In this document: positions 13,316-22,294 of the stretch, one piece after another | Position numbering within the stretch: the first letter of the stretch is position 1 | Layout: every line of letters starts with the position of its first letter | Assembly: GCA_034438015.1 (NCBI GenBank) | Contig: DAOTTD010000253.1 | Coordinates: 1-35,672, forward strand | Direction of reading: 5' to 3' | From: JACDAE01 sp034438015 | GTDB lineage: Bacteria; Chloroflexota; Ktedonobacteria; Ktedonobacterales; Ktedonobacteraceae | DNA length: 35,672 nucleotides | The notes under the pieces: generated by a model | Databases searched by the model: none | What the model saw: only the letters and a program-made list of their open reading frames with translations | What the model was told of the DNA's origin: nothing | Program-made: the position numbers and the translations under genes

Positions 13316-16231
13316 ATGAATGGCCGCATAGGACAGCAGCTAGGAAATTACCGTCTAATTCGTAGATTGGGGAGTGGCGGATTTGCTGAGGTATATCTGG
13401 GAGAACATGTTTATCTCAAGACACAGACCGCAATTAAAGTGCTTCCAATGCAGCTAACAAGTGATGAAATAGAGAACTTCTCCAATGAGGCACGTACCAT
13501 TGCAAATTTGAAGCACCCACATATCATATCGGTACTCGATTTTGGAATACAAGAAAGTACAAGCACTCCCTTTCTCGTCATGGACTATGCGCCCAACGGC
13601 ACCTTGCGGCAACGCTATACTAAAGGGACGAAATTATCCCCTACGCGCCTCCTTCCTTATATTAAACAAGTTGCCGAAGCCCTCCAATATGCTCATGATA
13701 ACAATATTATTCATCGTGATGTGAAACCTGAAAATATATTACTGGCTCAGAATAACATAGTACTTCTCAGTGATTTCGGCCTGGCAATTGTAGTACAGAG
13801 TACACAACATCAACAATCACAGCAAAACATGGGTGCAGGTACTATTGCCTATACCGCGCCAGAACAGAGCAAAGGGAAACCCTGCGTTGCCAGTGATCAA
13901 TATTCATTAGGCGCTATCGTGTACGAAATGCTGTGTGGCGTACGTCCCTTCGACGGTACACCTATGGAAATTATGGTACAGCACGCACTGTCCTCTCCTC
14001 CACCGATGCATGAACATGTGCCCTCCATACTGGCAGCCGTAGAATTTGTGGTACAAAAGGCGCTTGCTAAAGACCCTAAACAACGTTTTGCGACGATACA
14101 CGAGTTCGCGCTGGCACTAGAAGAGGCTTGCCAACGAGAGAATAGCGAAAATCGCACGCTGCAACTTGTCTCGGCTGGACACGCAGCCATTCCTCTTGCA
14201 GCAGCCACATCCCTTGTAGAAAGAGAGCATACGCCACCGATGGTAGCCACTCCTCCACAGGACTCATCTGTAATCTGGAATGTTCCCTATCGACGAAATC
14301 CTTTTTTTACTGGCAGAGAAAACATTCTTGCATCGCTTCATGAGAAGCTTCACGCGGGAAAAGCCATGTCCCAAATCCAGGCGATAAGTGGCCTGGGCGG
14401 AAGTGGCAAAACACAAATTGCTGTTGAATATGCTTATCGTCACCATAGTGACTATAGCGTAATTCTGTGGCTACGTGGTGATAGACGAGACATACTACGT
14501 GAAGATTGTACCACCATCGCCTCACAACTGAGCTTTAAAGGGAAAAGCGATGATTTCATTGGTGCCGTCAGATCGTGGCTAAAGACGAACACAAACTGGT
14601 TGCTGATCCTCGATAATGTTGAAAATCTCACCTTATTGCGCACGTTTATTCCTTCAAATGTGCGTGGTCATGTCTTGCTTACTACACGTACACAGGCAAC
14701 GGGCACGATTGCTCAACGCATCGATCTGGGCAAAATGGCACGCGATGAAGCAAAACTTTTCTTACTACGGCGTATCAAAAAGCTCTTCCAGGATGCATCT
14801 CTCGCTGATGCTAGCCATAGTGATATGGAGGAAGCCAACGAGATAGCAGAGCTATTGGGAGATCTCCCGCTTGCACTCGACCAGGCAGGGGCATACATCG
14901 AAGAAACCGGATGTAGCCTCAAAGACTATCTCTCTCTCTGTAACACGAGACGCGCGAAGCTGCTCGCCATGCGTGGAGGTATTGCATTCTGGCATCACTA
15001 TAAGCCGGGGCAATATGCAGTGATAGAACCACTGATAGAGAAAGAACTGGCCTATGCAGAACAGGCATTTGGCTCTGATAACCAACATGTTGCCACGATA
15101 CGCCTGAAGCTGGCAGAACTCTATTATAAACAGGGAAAATATAGCCAGGCAGAACAGTTGTTCTTGCAATCGCTCTCAATTAAAGAGCAGCATGTTGGTT
15201 TGTTGCATGCATGCGTGGCCTGTAACTTCAATGGACTGGGACTGGTCTGCCTTGCTTTGGGCAAATATTCCTTAGCGCAGTCTTATTTTCTCCACGCGCT
15301 CATGGTATGGGAGCGACTTCCAGAACCCAGACATCCCTTTATGGGTAGGACGTTGAACGCACTGGCACGGCTTTCTATCGTACTGGGAAAGTATACGCAG
15401 GCAGAAGTGTATCTGCAGAGAGAACGTATGCTATTAGAACAAACCTTGCAACCACTGCACCCGGCCATTATTAATAGTTTGAATGAGTGGGCAGTATTGT
15501 GCATGGCACAGGGGAGATATGATCAGGTTGAAATACTGCTCGACCAGGCACAAACAATTTTAACAAAGACCGTGAGACTCAAACATCCCATTGCCGGTCG
15601 CGTATTGCACACGCTCGCACAATTTTACACCATCCGAGGCAAATACGTACAAGCAGAGCAGATATTGCAGGAGGTACTGGGTATCCGTGAGCAGGCACTG
15701 GGGTTCGAGCATCTTGAGGTAGCGGCCATAGTGAATACTCTGGCCGATGTTTACGTTGCACAAAGTCAACGTTCTCTTGCCGAGGCGCTCTATAAACAGG
15801 CATTGGAGGTGCGTGAAAAATTGCTGGGACCGGAGCATCCTGATGTAGCCCAGACACTCAACGGCCTGGCGGGGCTCTATTTCACACGGACAGAATATCA
15901 GCGCGCAGAACAGTATTATAAACAGGCGCTGGCGATACGCGAGAAAGCGTTGGGGAGTGAACATCCCGATGTGGCCCAGACGCTGAATGATCTCGCCAGA
16001 CTTTACAGTAATCGTAGGCGCTATGATGCCGCGGAACCACTTTTCAGAAGAGCCTTAGCCATTCGTGAGAAGACGCTAGGGTCAGAGCATATTGAGGTGG
16101 GAGCCACCAAAAAGAGTTTTTCTCTTGTACTCTGGGCTATTGGCAAAAGAGTAGAAGCGACGGCATGTATCAAACATGTCAAGCAGATACAAGCAAAATA
16201 TGCGTACGTTGATATTTTAAGTGATATATGA
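13316..16231 (+). CDS. Ser/Thr kinase - STAND ATPase - TPR fusion protein
   Basis: The start at 13316 (AGAGGT upstream) gives 971 residues. The kinase domain covers about 10-275: glycine loop GSGGFAEVY at 19-27, Lys41, HRDVKPEN near 135, DFGLA and APE segments. A linker is followed by a STAND/NB-ARC-like P-loop domain, with Walker A GLGGSGKT near 360, Walker B WLLILDN near 428 and a GDLPLALDQAG motif near 515. The rest, from about 565, is some nine 42-residue kinesin-light-chain-type TPRs. The usual winged-helix part between GLPL motif and TPRs is nearly missing; about 35 residues join them. Such proteins act as cytoplasmic signalling or defence switches: TPRs sense, the ATPase oligomerises and the kinase responds. 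The trigger and kinase targets are unknown. Confidence 0.9.
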   Translation: MNGRIGQQLGNYRLIRRLGSGGFAEVYLGEHVYLKTQTAIKVLPMQLTSDEIENFSNEARTIANLKHPHIISVLDFGIQESTSTPFLVMDYAPNGTLRQRYTKGTKLSPTRLLPYIKQVAEALQYAHDNNIIHRDVKPENILLAQNNIVLLSDFGLAIVVQSTQHQQSQQNMGAGTIAYTAPEQSKGKPCVASDQYSLGAIVYEMLCGVRPFDGTPMEIMVQHALSSPPPMHEHVPSILAAVEFVVQKALAKDPKQRFATIHEFALALEEACQRENSENRTLQLVSAGHAAIPLAAATSLVEREHTPPMVATPPQDSSVIWNVPYRRNPFFTGRENILASLHEKLHAGKAMSQIQAISGLGGSGKTQIAVEYAYRHHSDYSVILWLRGDRRDILREDCTTIASQLSFKGKSDDFIGAVRSWLKTNTNWLLILDNVENLTLLRTFIPSNVRGHVLLTTRTQATGTIAQRIDLGKMARDEAKLFLLRRIKKLFQDASLADASHSDMEEANEIAELLGDLPLALDQAGAYIEETGCSLKDYLSLCNTRRAKLLAMRGGIAFWHHYKPGQYAVIEPLIEKELAYAEQAFGSDNQHVATIRLKLAELYYKQGKYSQAEQLFLQSLSIKEQHVGLLHACVACNFNGLGLVCLALGKYSLAQSYFLHALMVWERLPEPRHPFMGRTLNALARLSIVLGKYTQAEVYLQRERMLLEQTLQPLHPAIINSLNEWAVLCMAQGRYDQVEILLDQAQTILTKTVRLKHPIAGRVLHTLAQFYTIRGKYVQAEQILQEVLGIREQALGFEHLEVAAIVNTLADVYVAQSQRSLAEALYKQALEVREKLLGPEHPDVAQTLNGLAGLYFTRTEYQRAEQYYKQALAIREKALGSEHPDVAQTLNDLARLYSNRRRYDAAEPLFRRALAIREKTLGSEHIEVGATKKSFSLVLWAIGKRVEATACIKHVKQIQAKYAYVDILSDI
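15668..16045 (+). repeat. 126-bp coding repeats (TPR units)
   Basis: Successive units repeat every 126 bases (42 codons), for example AAACAGG at 15794 and 15920. The last units are the most alike, with consensus such as EHPDVAQTLN.LA.LY, which suggests recent duplication. Such arrays expand and contract by recombination. Confidence 0.7.
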
Positions 16232-16333
16232 GAACCCGCTACAACATTGTTTATCATTCGGTTACTCCTCAGAGGTAAAAGCAAGTAGCCAGGGAGTTGC
16301 ATACGTTTACAGAGCGTAAATGATGGTATTACT

Positions 16334-16362
16334 TTGACAATCACCTCAGATTATACTAGAAT
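16334..16362 (+). promoter_or_regulatory. Promoter of leuA
   Basis: A consensus TTGACA (16334-16339) and TAGAAT (16357-16362) are exactly 17 bases apart. Transcription would begin near 16369, giving a leader of about 120 bases. Confidence 0.65.
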
Positions 16363-16413
16363 TGCAGCAACACTCAGAAGTAGTGGGGGGGTCGCGTTGC
16401 TCAATGAAGAGGA

Positions 16414-16432
16414 CATGATAGCCGGGATCATG
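16414..16432 (+). promoter_or_regulatory. Hairpin in the leuA leader
   Basis: CATGAT, a seven-base loop and ATCATG form a small perfect stem midway through the leader. No T-box element, leucine-rich leader peptide or T-run terminator is visible, so a regulatory role is only possible. Confidence 0.3.
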
Positions 16433-16489
16433 ATGGGAGAGAGAAGCAGGCACCTCACGCACAACAAATAGCAGAGGAGACCGCGCCGT

Positions 16490-18214
16490 ATGCAAAAAGG
16501 ACGCATCAGCAAATACCAACCCTATCAACCTATTTATCTTCCAGACCGGCAGTGGCCTTCGCGCACGATTGTCGCCGCGCCAACCTGGTGCAGCGTTGAC
16601 CTGCGCGATGGGAACCAGGCGCTCGCCATTCCGATGAGCATCAGCGAAAAACTGGAGATGTTCAAACTGCTGGTCGCAACTGGCTTCAAAGAGATCGAAG
16701 TGGGCTTTCCAGCCGCCTCGCAGATCGAGTTTGACTTTATCCGACGCCTGATCGAGGAGAACCACATCCCCGACGATGTGACCATTCAGGTGCTTGTGCA
16801 GGCCCGCGAGGAGCTGATCGAGCGCACGATCGAATCAATCTACGGCGCGAAGAAGGCGATCGTCCATCTCTACAACTCGACCTCGCCGCTGCAGCGCCGG
16901 GTCGTCTTCGGCCTGGATAAGCCCGAGATCGTCGCCATCGCCACGCGCGGCACGCAACTGGTCAAAGAACTGGTGCCCTCGCTCACGGGAACACAGGTCG
17001 TTTTTCAATACTCGCCCGAAAGCTTTTCATCGACTGAGGTTGAGTTCGCGCTGGAGATCTGCGAGGCCGTCGTCGACGTGTGGCAGCCAACGCGCGAGCA
17101 CAAGATCATCCTCAACCTGCCCGCCACCGTCGAGTTCTTCACGCCCAACATCCACGCGGACCAGATCGAGTGGTTCTGTCGTCACCTGCGCAATCGCGAA
17201 ACTGCCATCATCAGCTTGCACACGCACAACGATCGCGGAACGGGCGTCGCCGCTACGGAGTTGGGTCTGTTGGCCGGCGCCGATCGCGTGGAGGGGACGC
17301 TCTTCGGCAACGGCGAGCGCACGGGCAACGTCGATATCGTCACGCTGGCCCTGAACATGTACACGCAAGGTATCGATCCGAAGCTGGAATTCAGCGATAT
17401 CAATGCAGTGCGTGCGGTCTATGAGCGCTGTACGCGCATGGAGGTTCCACCCAGGCAGCCGTACGCGGGCGAACTGGTCTTCACCGCATTCTCCGGCTCA
17501 CACCAGGACGCGATCAACAAGGGTATGAGCGCGCAAGATCCAGAGCCGGGCGCGTTGTGGCAGGTGCCGTATCTGCCGATCGATCCCAAGGATATCGGTC
17601 GCACATATGAAGCCATTATCCGCATCAACTCGCAGTCGGGCAAGGGCGGCGTGGCGTACGTAATGGAGAACGAGTTCGGCTTCCAGCTCCCCAAAGCCAT
17701 GCGCATCGAGTTCGGCAAAATCATCAATACGATAGCCGATGCCAGCGGCGAAGAGATTCCGAGCGCACAGATTCTGCAGGCGTTCGAAGATGAATACCTG
17801 CGCCGCACAGAGCCATTGGCGCTCGAAACCTTCCGCACCGAGAGGATTACCGACTCGCTCGGCAACGAGGTCGTCGGGTGTACAGCAAGCGTCAACGTGC
17901 GCGGCAGTTCGCGCGAGGTCCACGGGCAGGGGAACGGTCCCATCGATGCCTTTGTGCGGGCGCTGAACGAGGCCGAGATCGCGCACTTCAAGATACTCTC
18001 CTACGCCGAGCATTCGCTGGGCCAGGGAGCTGGCGCGCGGGCGGTGGCCTACATACAGATTCAAATGCAGGAGGAAAAGACCTTCTTCGGTGCGGGCATC
18101 GAGACGAGTATCGAGATCGCGTCGATCAAGGCCGTGCTGAGCGCGCTGAACCGGGCCATACTGCACGAGAGCAAGGCGGAGCGCGTGCCGGCGCAATCGG
18201 GGCAGATGGTCTAG
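16490..18214 (+). CDS. leuA: 2-isopropylmalate synthase
   Basis: The 574-residue enzyme joins acetyl-CoA and 2-oxoisovalerate, the first committed step of leucine synthesis in the cytoplasm. The catalytic barrel carries WCSVDLRDGNQAL near residue 33 and the metal-binding HTHND near 243. The stretch GNGERTGNVDIVTLALNMY follows, and the C-terminal regulatory domain (EVHGQGNGPIDAFVRAL near 480) is where leucine feedback acts. Length and the opening KY.PY.PI.LPDR.WP fit the long LeuA group (as in actinobacteria) rather than the 500-residue form. CAGAGGAG lies about 9 bases before the ATG. It has its own promoter, and no other leu genes are adjacent. Its stop codon overlaps the stop of a convergent HPP remnant. 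Confidence 0.96.
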   Translation: MQKGRISKYQPYQPIYLPDRQWPSRTIVAAPTWCSVDLRDGNQALAIPMSISEKLEMFKLLVATGFKEIEVGFPAASQIEFDFIRRLIEENHIPDDVTIQVLVQAREELIERTIESIYGAKKAIVHLYNSTSPLQRRVVFGLDKPEIVAIATRGTQLVKELVPSLTGTQVVFQYSPESFSSTEVEFALEICEAVVDVWQPTREHKIILNLPATVEFFTPNIHADQIEWFCRHLRNRETAIISLHTHNDRGTGVAATELGLLAGADRVEGTLFGNGERTGNVDIVTLALNMYTQGIDPKLEFSDINAVRAVYERCTRMEVPPRQPYAGELVFTAFSGSHQDAINKGMSAQDPEPGALWQVPYLPIDPKDIGRTYEAIIRINSQSGKGGVAYVMENEFGFQLPKAMRIEFGKIINTIADASGEEIPSAQILQAFEDEYLRRTEPLALETFRTERITDSLGNEVVGCTASVNVRGSSREVHGQGNGPIDAFVRALNEAEIAHFKILSYAEHSLGQGAGARAVAYIQIQMQEEKTFFGAGIETSIEIASIKAVLSALNRAILHESKAERVPAQSGQMV

Positions 18215-18374
18215 TCCGGCGCCAGACCGGTGAGCACGAGGCTACAATAACCGACCACCACGCCGATCGCGTGACCGATGACGGTGTTGCGCGGTGAGGC
18301 GCTCGCAGACATAGGCGCGGTAAAAAGAGAAAGGCCGTGGGACCGAGCGAAGGAAAGATAAAGACCGTGTGCGT
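18211..18374 (-). pseudogene. HPP-family membrane protein fragment
   Basis: Two frames joined by a one-base shift give TVFIFPSLGPTAFL, then LFTAPMSASASPRNTVIGHA and IGVVVGYCSLVL, ending at a stop that overlaps the leuA stop. The P.LGPTA.LLF..P.....PRN...GH pattern is the core of the HPP integral-membrane family. About 50 residues survive of a normal length near 160-200, so this is a dead fragment. Confidence 0.65.
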
Positions 18375-18376
18375 CT

Positions 18377-18893
18377 TTACCTGGCATCGCGCCCATTGGC
18401 CGCCCTCAGGGAGGGTTGCAGATAGTTGCCGGTGAGCTCGCGACACAAAGGTTCCAGCACAGTACGACTGGTCGGCGCCCATATAGGCTGCGACTTTATC
18501 CTGGCAGTGCGCAGAACATCGACGAGGAGCGCCGTCTCCGCCTGAACCTGCTGCAGTTCGTGTTTAAGCTGGTTAGCCTGGGATTGGAGGGAACCCACCA
18601 CGTGCGAGGCTTCCACCCTGACGCGCTGAAAATCCGTCTCGGCCTGGTTCAAGCGCTGGAGCCGACTCAGCAGGTTATTGAGAGAATATGAGATCTGCCA
18701 CAACACATGATCTTTCGTCAGGGGTGCGCGCGTATTGAAGTTTCCATTTGCCACCTCCACATGCGTCTGCAAGATTAGGCCAGTTGAATGACAATCTGAC
18801 CGGCAATAGCAAGTAGCGCGACAGAACTGAGAGCGCAGATATACAGGATGGTAAGGCGACGGGTGGGGGAGTGCGAAATCGGTGCATCTCTCA
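18377..18893 (-). pseudogene. PilJ/HAMP receptor remnant
   Basis: From an ATG at 18893 the sequence encodes a 38-residue membrane start (RRLTILYICALSSVALLAIA then GQIVIQLA) that stops. It closely matches transmembrane helix 1 of the PilJ-SWIM receptor at 2-3 kb. In another frame, from about 18772, follows a HAMP-like domain (VANGNFNTRAPLTKDHVLWQ) and a coiled coil. The sensor domain between them is missing, so an internal deletion plus frameshift has joined helix 1 to HAMP. It is a decayed paralogue of the receptors in the sensory operon. The HAMP-coiled-coil part could still be translated from a TTG at 18772, but without a membrane anchor. Confidence 0.65.
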
Positions 18894-19173
18894 TATATAA
18901 TAAGCCTCCAGGGTTTTAAGTAGTGGGGGAGATCGTGCGCTTTTTCTTTACCTGCCCCTATGCATATTTCAACGGAAACGCTACGCGCGCCCCTTCCTCA
19001 CACGTGAAAAAGTCTGGAATGTCCCGAATCTTGTCAATAGATAGCGATGCAAAGGGTTAACGAGCTACATTCGACACGATGCATCTTCTACCCATCTAAA
19101 CGATTATACCCGATAGCTTATTTGAGAATGCGATAACGACCATATACAAAGAAAAAAGTACTAAAAAATAATT

Positions 19174-19605
19174 ATGATGACTATGGGAAAAAGCGGAGAT
19201 AGCTCGAACGTCACCCTTGACGAACTGGCGCGGGCGCAGCAGATCGTTCCCATCGTCACCGTACAGAACCACTACAACCTGGCGAGACGGCAGTCCGAGC
19301 GCATGACGATCGAGCAATCGGAAGAGATGATCGATACCTGCGCGCGCCAGGGTATTGGCTTTATACCCTGGTCACCGCTGTCAGCCGGGGATCTGGGTCG
19401 GCCCGGCGGTCCCCTCGATCAGGTCGCGAAGCGGCACAACGCTACACCGAGCCAGGTCGCGCTCGCGTGGCTGCTCCAACGCTCCAGCACCATGCTGCCC
19501 ATTCCGGGAACTTCCAGCGTGAAGCACCTGGAAGAGAACGTGTTGGGTGCCTCGCTCAGGCTGAGTCAGGAGGAGTTCGACGCGATCAACCGCAGCAGTA
19601 AATAG
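19174..19605 (+). pseudogene. 5'-truncated aldo/keto reductase
   Basis: The 143 residues correspond to the C-terminal half of an NADPH-dependent aldo/keto reductase: SSNVTLDELARAQQIVPIVT, VQNHYNL, GIGFIPWSPL, LAWLLQRSSTMLPIPGTSS and the cofactor-binding tail HLEENVLGASLRLSQEEFDA are all typical. The N-terminal barrel with the catalytic Asp, Tyr, Lys and first His is absent, and there is no matching sequence upstream. The ATG has no clear ribosome site. It is almost certainly non-functional as a reductase. The C-terminal end and stop are intact and are followed by a palindromic repeat. Confidence 0.8.
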
Positions 19606-19609
19606 TCCT

Positions 19610-19682
19610 GTAACTCTTCCCCTTTTCTGACTCCTCGTGGCCGAAGGCGCGAGGAGTCTGAACAAGGAATCCGAACAGGTAC
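19610..19682. repeat. Short palindromic repeat, copy A
   Basis: A stem GACTCCTCG (19629-19637) / CGAGGAGTC (19650-19658) sits between imperfect ends GTAACTCTTC and CCGAACAGGTAC. Fifteen bases (19627-19641) are the exact reverse complement of 33111-33125 in the element after the GH65 gene, and the flanks align as well, so the two are members of one dispersed family. It may also end transcription of the truncated reductase. Confidence 0.6.
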
Positions 19683-19823
19683 CCATAATTGCTATTTTGG
19701 GACATTGGTATACTGTAGATAGAGCTTCGAGCGTAAAATCACACCTTAACACTATATAAAAATTTATTATGCAAGGTGAGCGCTATAGATGAATAACGTC
19801 AAGTGGAAAGGGGGCAGAGCAGG

Positions 19824-20724
19824 ATGGCAAAGCGCAAACGCACACAGTCGCCTCTGGAACAACAGCAACCATACGACAATATCCTCAAGTCTCTTCTAGA
19901 GGGACAGGAGGCACAGATACTTCCGCATATTCTAGATGGAGCGGTGTACCAGGAAACATATGACATCGAGGTCATGAGGACGATATTGCGCACGGATCGT
20001 GTCTATAAGGTTCTCTACAAGGGAAAGGCGCACATTCTGCACCTGGAATTCGAGGCCGGGTCCGATGAAGAGATGAGTGTGCGCCTTCTGGATTATCACG
20101 CCTATCTGTATCGGAAGTATCGTCTTCCAGTCATCTCAGTCATTGTCTACCCATTTGAGACAACGATGGCAACATCACCGTTACAAGAAGAGAGCGAGGG
20201 GGGAGCTTCTTCTCATCTTCCACTTTCGAACGTTCCCACTCTGGGTCTTAGAGGCTGAGAAGTATGTACAAGAGCATACAGTTGCGCTGTACGCGCTGTT
20301 ACCAGCGATGGCGGGCGCTAATGCGCAATTAGTTTTACGAGCCATCGATGAGATGGTAGAATATTATCAGAACGACGATATCACATTGGCGCGTGAGCTC
20401 AGGTGGATGGGCATTATTCTACGTCGTGCGACTATCGTTCCAGCAGAGGAGAAACGTATGATCGAAGAGAGGCTCAGCATGTACGACGATTTGATGGAAA
20501 AAGACCCTAAGATGAGAAAGATCCGGGCCGAAAGTGAGGCCAGGGGTGAGACCAGGACACTGCGTATGACGATCCTCTTATTGGTGAAGGGGCGGTTTCC
20601 TGCCCTGGTCGAGCAGGCCCAACAACGGGTCAAACGCACGACGTCAGTTGACGAGTTGAAACAGCTCTTTGAACAACTTGCCAGCGCCTCTGATGAAGCC
20701 GCCGTACGCTCGCTTCTTCTTTAA
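19824..20724 (+). pseudogene. Rpn-family PD-(D/E)XK nuclease with frameshift
   Basis: The two halves of an Rpn/transposase-like protein lie in different frames. The first (from ATG 19824) carries the nuclease core: YDNILKSLLEGQEAQILPHI, HILHLEFEAGSDEEMSVRLL and VISVIVYPFET. The second resumes at GELLLIFHFRTFPLWVLEAE and runs to a DUF4351-like tail (LLLVKGRFPALVEQAQQRV). The shift falls at a run of six G at about 20198-20203; removing one G restores a single frame of about 300 codons. The family promotes recombination and is often present in many decaying copies. It may be a true pseudogene, a sequencing error or slippage-controlled expression. No terminal repeats are seen. Confidence 0.75.
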
Positions 20725-20787
20725 TCTTGCGTTTTATCAAGTATGCGACATTGATCAGTGGCAAACTCATGAAGAGGAGACATATAC

Positions 20788-21462
20788 ATGCGTATTCGTG
20801 AATTGAGACTACTGACCAGTAATCTTGCCGAACAGAAAGAGTTTTACACGCGTACGCTCGGTCTGCCGCTAGCATATGAGCAGGACGGCCTTGTCGTAAT
20901 ACAGGCTGGCGGAACAAAGCTCGTCTTCACGCAGGCGCAGGAGGGGAGCGAGCCATACTACCACTTCGCCTTCAACATCACCGAGAACAAGCTCTTGCAG
21001 GCGAAGACATGGATCGCCGAACAGCATATAGCCCTGAGCAGAGACGATCCGAACAACTGGTACTCAAAATCGTGGAACTCGCACGCGATCTACTTCTATG
21101 ATCCTGCCGGTAATATCGTTGAGTTTATCGCGCGACACAGCCTGGCAACTGGACAAGATGGTTTATTTACAGAAAGAGATATACTGTATGCCAGTGAGAT
21201 AGGACTTGTGACGGACGATGTGGTAACAACGGCTGAAGTATTGCAAGGAAAAGTTGGCGTGGAGATATATAAGGGAGGCATTTCGGAGGAGTTCGCGGCA
21301 CTGGGGAACGAACATGGACTGTTCATCCTTTCGAAGAGAGGGCGCATCTGGCTGGCATCAGACAAGAGGTCACAGATCTATCCGACAGAAGTGAGAATTC
21401 AGGATGGCAACGGCTACGAGTTCGCGGATCTGCCCTATCGTATTCAGGCGATAGGCGCCTGA
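20788..21462 (+). CDS. VOC-superfamily (glyoxalase-like) protein
   Basis: The 224-residue protein begins with a classic VOC half: LRLLTSNLAEQKEFYTRTLG, then YYHFAFNI (metal-ligand His candidate) and IYFYDPAGNIVEFIARH (Glu candidate), which covers about residues 1-118. The second half is more divergent (about 130-215) and may be a degenerate repeat of the same fold. These proteins are metal-dependent lyases, dioxygenases or resistance proteins; the substrate is not evident. AAGAGGAGA lies about 9 bases before the ATG. Flanked by the broken Rpn gene and a TetR regulator, it appears to be its own unit. A small stem (CAGGCG/CGCCTG) spans the stop codon and may terminate the transcript. Confidence 0.85.
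   Translation: MRIRELRLLTSNLAEQKEFYTRTLGLPLAYEQDGLVVIQAGGTKLVFTQAQEGSEPYYHFAFNITENKLLQAKTWIAEQHIALSRDDPNNWYSKSWNSHAIYFYDPAGNIVEFIARHSLATGQDGLFTERDILYASEIGLVTDDVVTTAEVLQGKVGVEIYKGGISEEFAALGNEHGLFILSKRGRIWLASDKRSQIYPTEVRIQDGNGYEFADLPYRIQAIGA
21445..21461 (+). terminator. Possible terminator of the VOC gene
   Basis: CAGGCG-ATAGG-CGCCTG forms a 6-bp stem at the stop codon, followed after 7 bases by a weak T-rich run. Confidence 0.3.
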
Positions 21463-21485
21463 GAGAGGCTTTTATTATTATCTAA

Positions 21486-21574
21486 TGGATGGATGGATGG
21501 GAGACGTTTACGCCTTGACGTAGAACAGGAGAAGAGCGTATACTATCTATATTAATGACTGACCACCCATCCAT
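21486..21574. promoter_or_regulatory. Paired ATGGATGGG motifs flanking the promoter
   Basis: ATGGATGGG at 21493-21501, within a TGGA run starting at 21486, is matched by CCCATCCAT at 21566-21574. The two arms bracket the promoter. A related ACCCACCCAT occurs at 22251-22260 just before the ClC gene. These are good candidates for operators of the TetR protein encoded here. Confidence 0.5.
21515..21544 (+). promoter_or_regulatory. Promoter of the tetR-clc unit
   Basis: TTGACG (21515-21520) and TATACT (21539-21544) are 18 bases apart, about 60 bases before the TetR start. Confidence 0.6.
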
Positions 21575-21603
21575 GTTATTTATAATAGTAGTGAGGAAAC
21601 GAC

Positions 21604-22206
21604 ATGCCGAAAGTAGTTGACGAGCAGATGCGGGAGGCGACACGTCAACGCATCATTCACGAGGCTGCGGGCGAATTTGCGCGCCTGGGCTTCGATCAGG
21701 CCAATATCAATACGATCGCGGAACTGGCGGGAATCGGCAAGGGCACGATCTACCTGTACTTCGAGAACAAGCGCGAGCTCTTTCTCGCTATGTTACGTCA
21801 CATCGCGCAGGCGCATATCGCCTCGATCCGGGCGGCGCTTGCTCCCGAAGGGACATTACAGCAGCGCCTGGAACGTCTTTTTCTTGCCTTCGCGCACCTG
21901 GCGGAGCAGGAGAACGATAGCTTCAACGTCTATATGAGCGCCCTCTACGGGGTGAACCGCGCCTTCCAGGAGGAGGCGAAGCGGCTGCTGCGCGACTATA
22001 TCGCGGTGATCGCCCTGATGCTAGAAGAGAGCCGGGCACGTGGCGAGATCCGCTGCCAGAATATCGAAGCGCTAGCGCTGATGGTGCTCTCGCTGACCGA
22101 GTCCTACGTACTTTCAGCCAGAGTGCTGGGACGATCGGAGCAGGCGCTGGCCCACGAAGGAAGAGCCGTTGCACACGCGCTTCTGCATGGCATCGCTACT
22201 TCTTAG
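21604..22206 (+). CDS. TetR/AcrR-family regulator
   Basis: The 200-residue protein has the TetR DNA-binding domain at about 10-58: RQRIIHEAAGEFARLGFDQA, then NINTIAELAGIGKGTIYLYF and the ENKRELF segment. An all-helical ligand-binding and dimerisation domain fills the rest. It probably represses its own promoter and perhaps the ClC gene 88 bases downstream on the same strand. GAGGAAACGAC precedes the ATG. The inducer is unknown. Inverted copies of ATGGATGGG around the promoter are likely binding sites. Confidence 0.92.
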   Translation: MPKVVDEQMREATRQRIIHEAAGEFARLGFDQANINTIAELAGIGKGTIYLYFENKRELFLAMLRHIAQAHIASIRAALAPEGTLQQRLERLFLAFAHLAEQENDSFNVYMSALYGVNRAFQEEAKRLLRDYIAVIALMLEESRARGEIRCQNIEALALMVLSLTESYVLSARVLGRSEQALAHEGRAVAHALLHGIATS

Positions 22207-22294
22207 TTAAACGAGCGAGCTCTCTTTTTTTATCTTTTTATTGACTGGCTACCCACCCATTGTCCAGGGCGAGACACAGAGGAGAACGATTCCG

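Noticed and set aside
15668..16045. Possible CRISPR-like regular repeats
   Set aside because: The 126-base periodicity stays in frame and encodes TPR motifs; there are no short identical repeats separated by unique spacers anywhere in the window.
16363..16489. T-box or leucine leader-peptide attenuation before leuA
   Set aside because: GACCGCG near the end recalls part of a T-box antiterminator, but the TGGN bulge, the specifier stem features and a T-run terminator are missing, and no frame carries a run of leucine codons.
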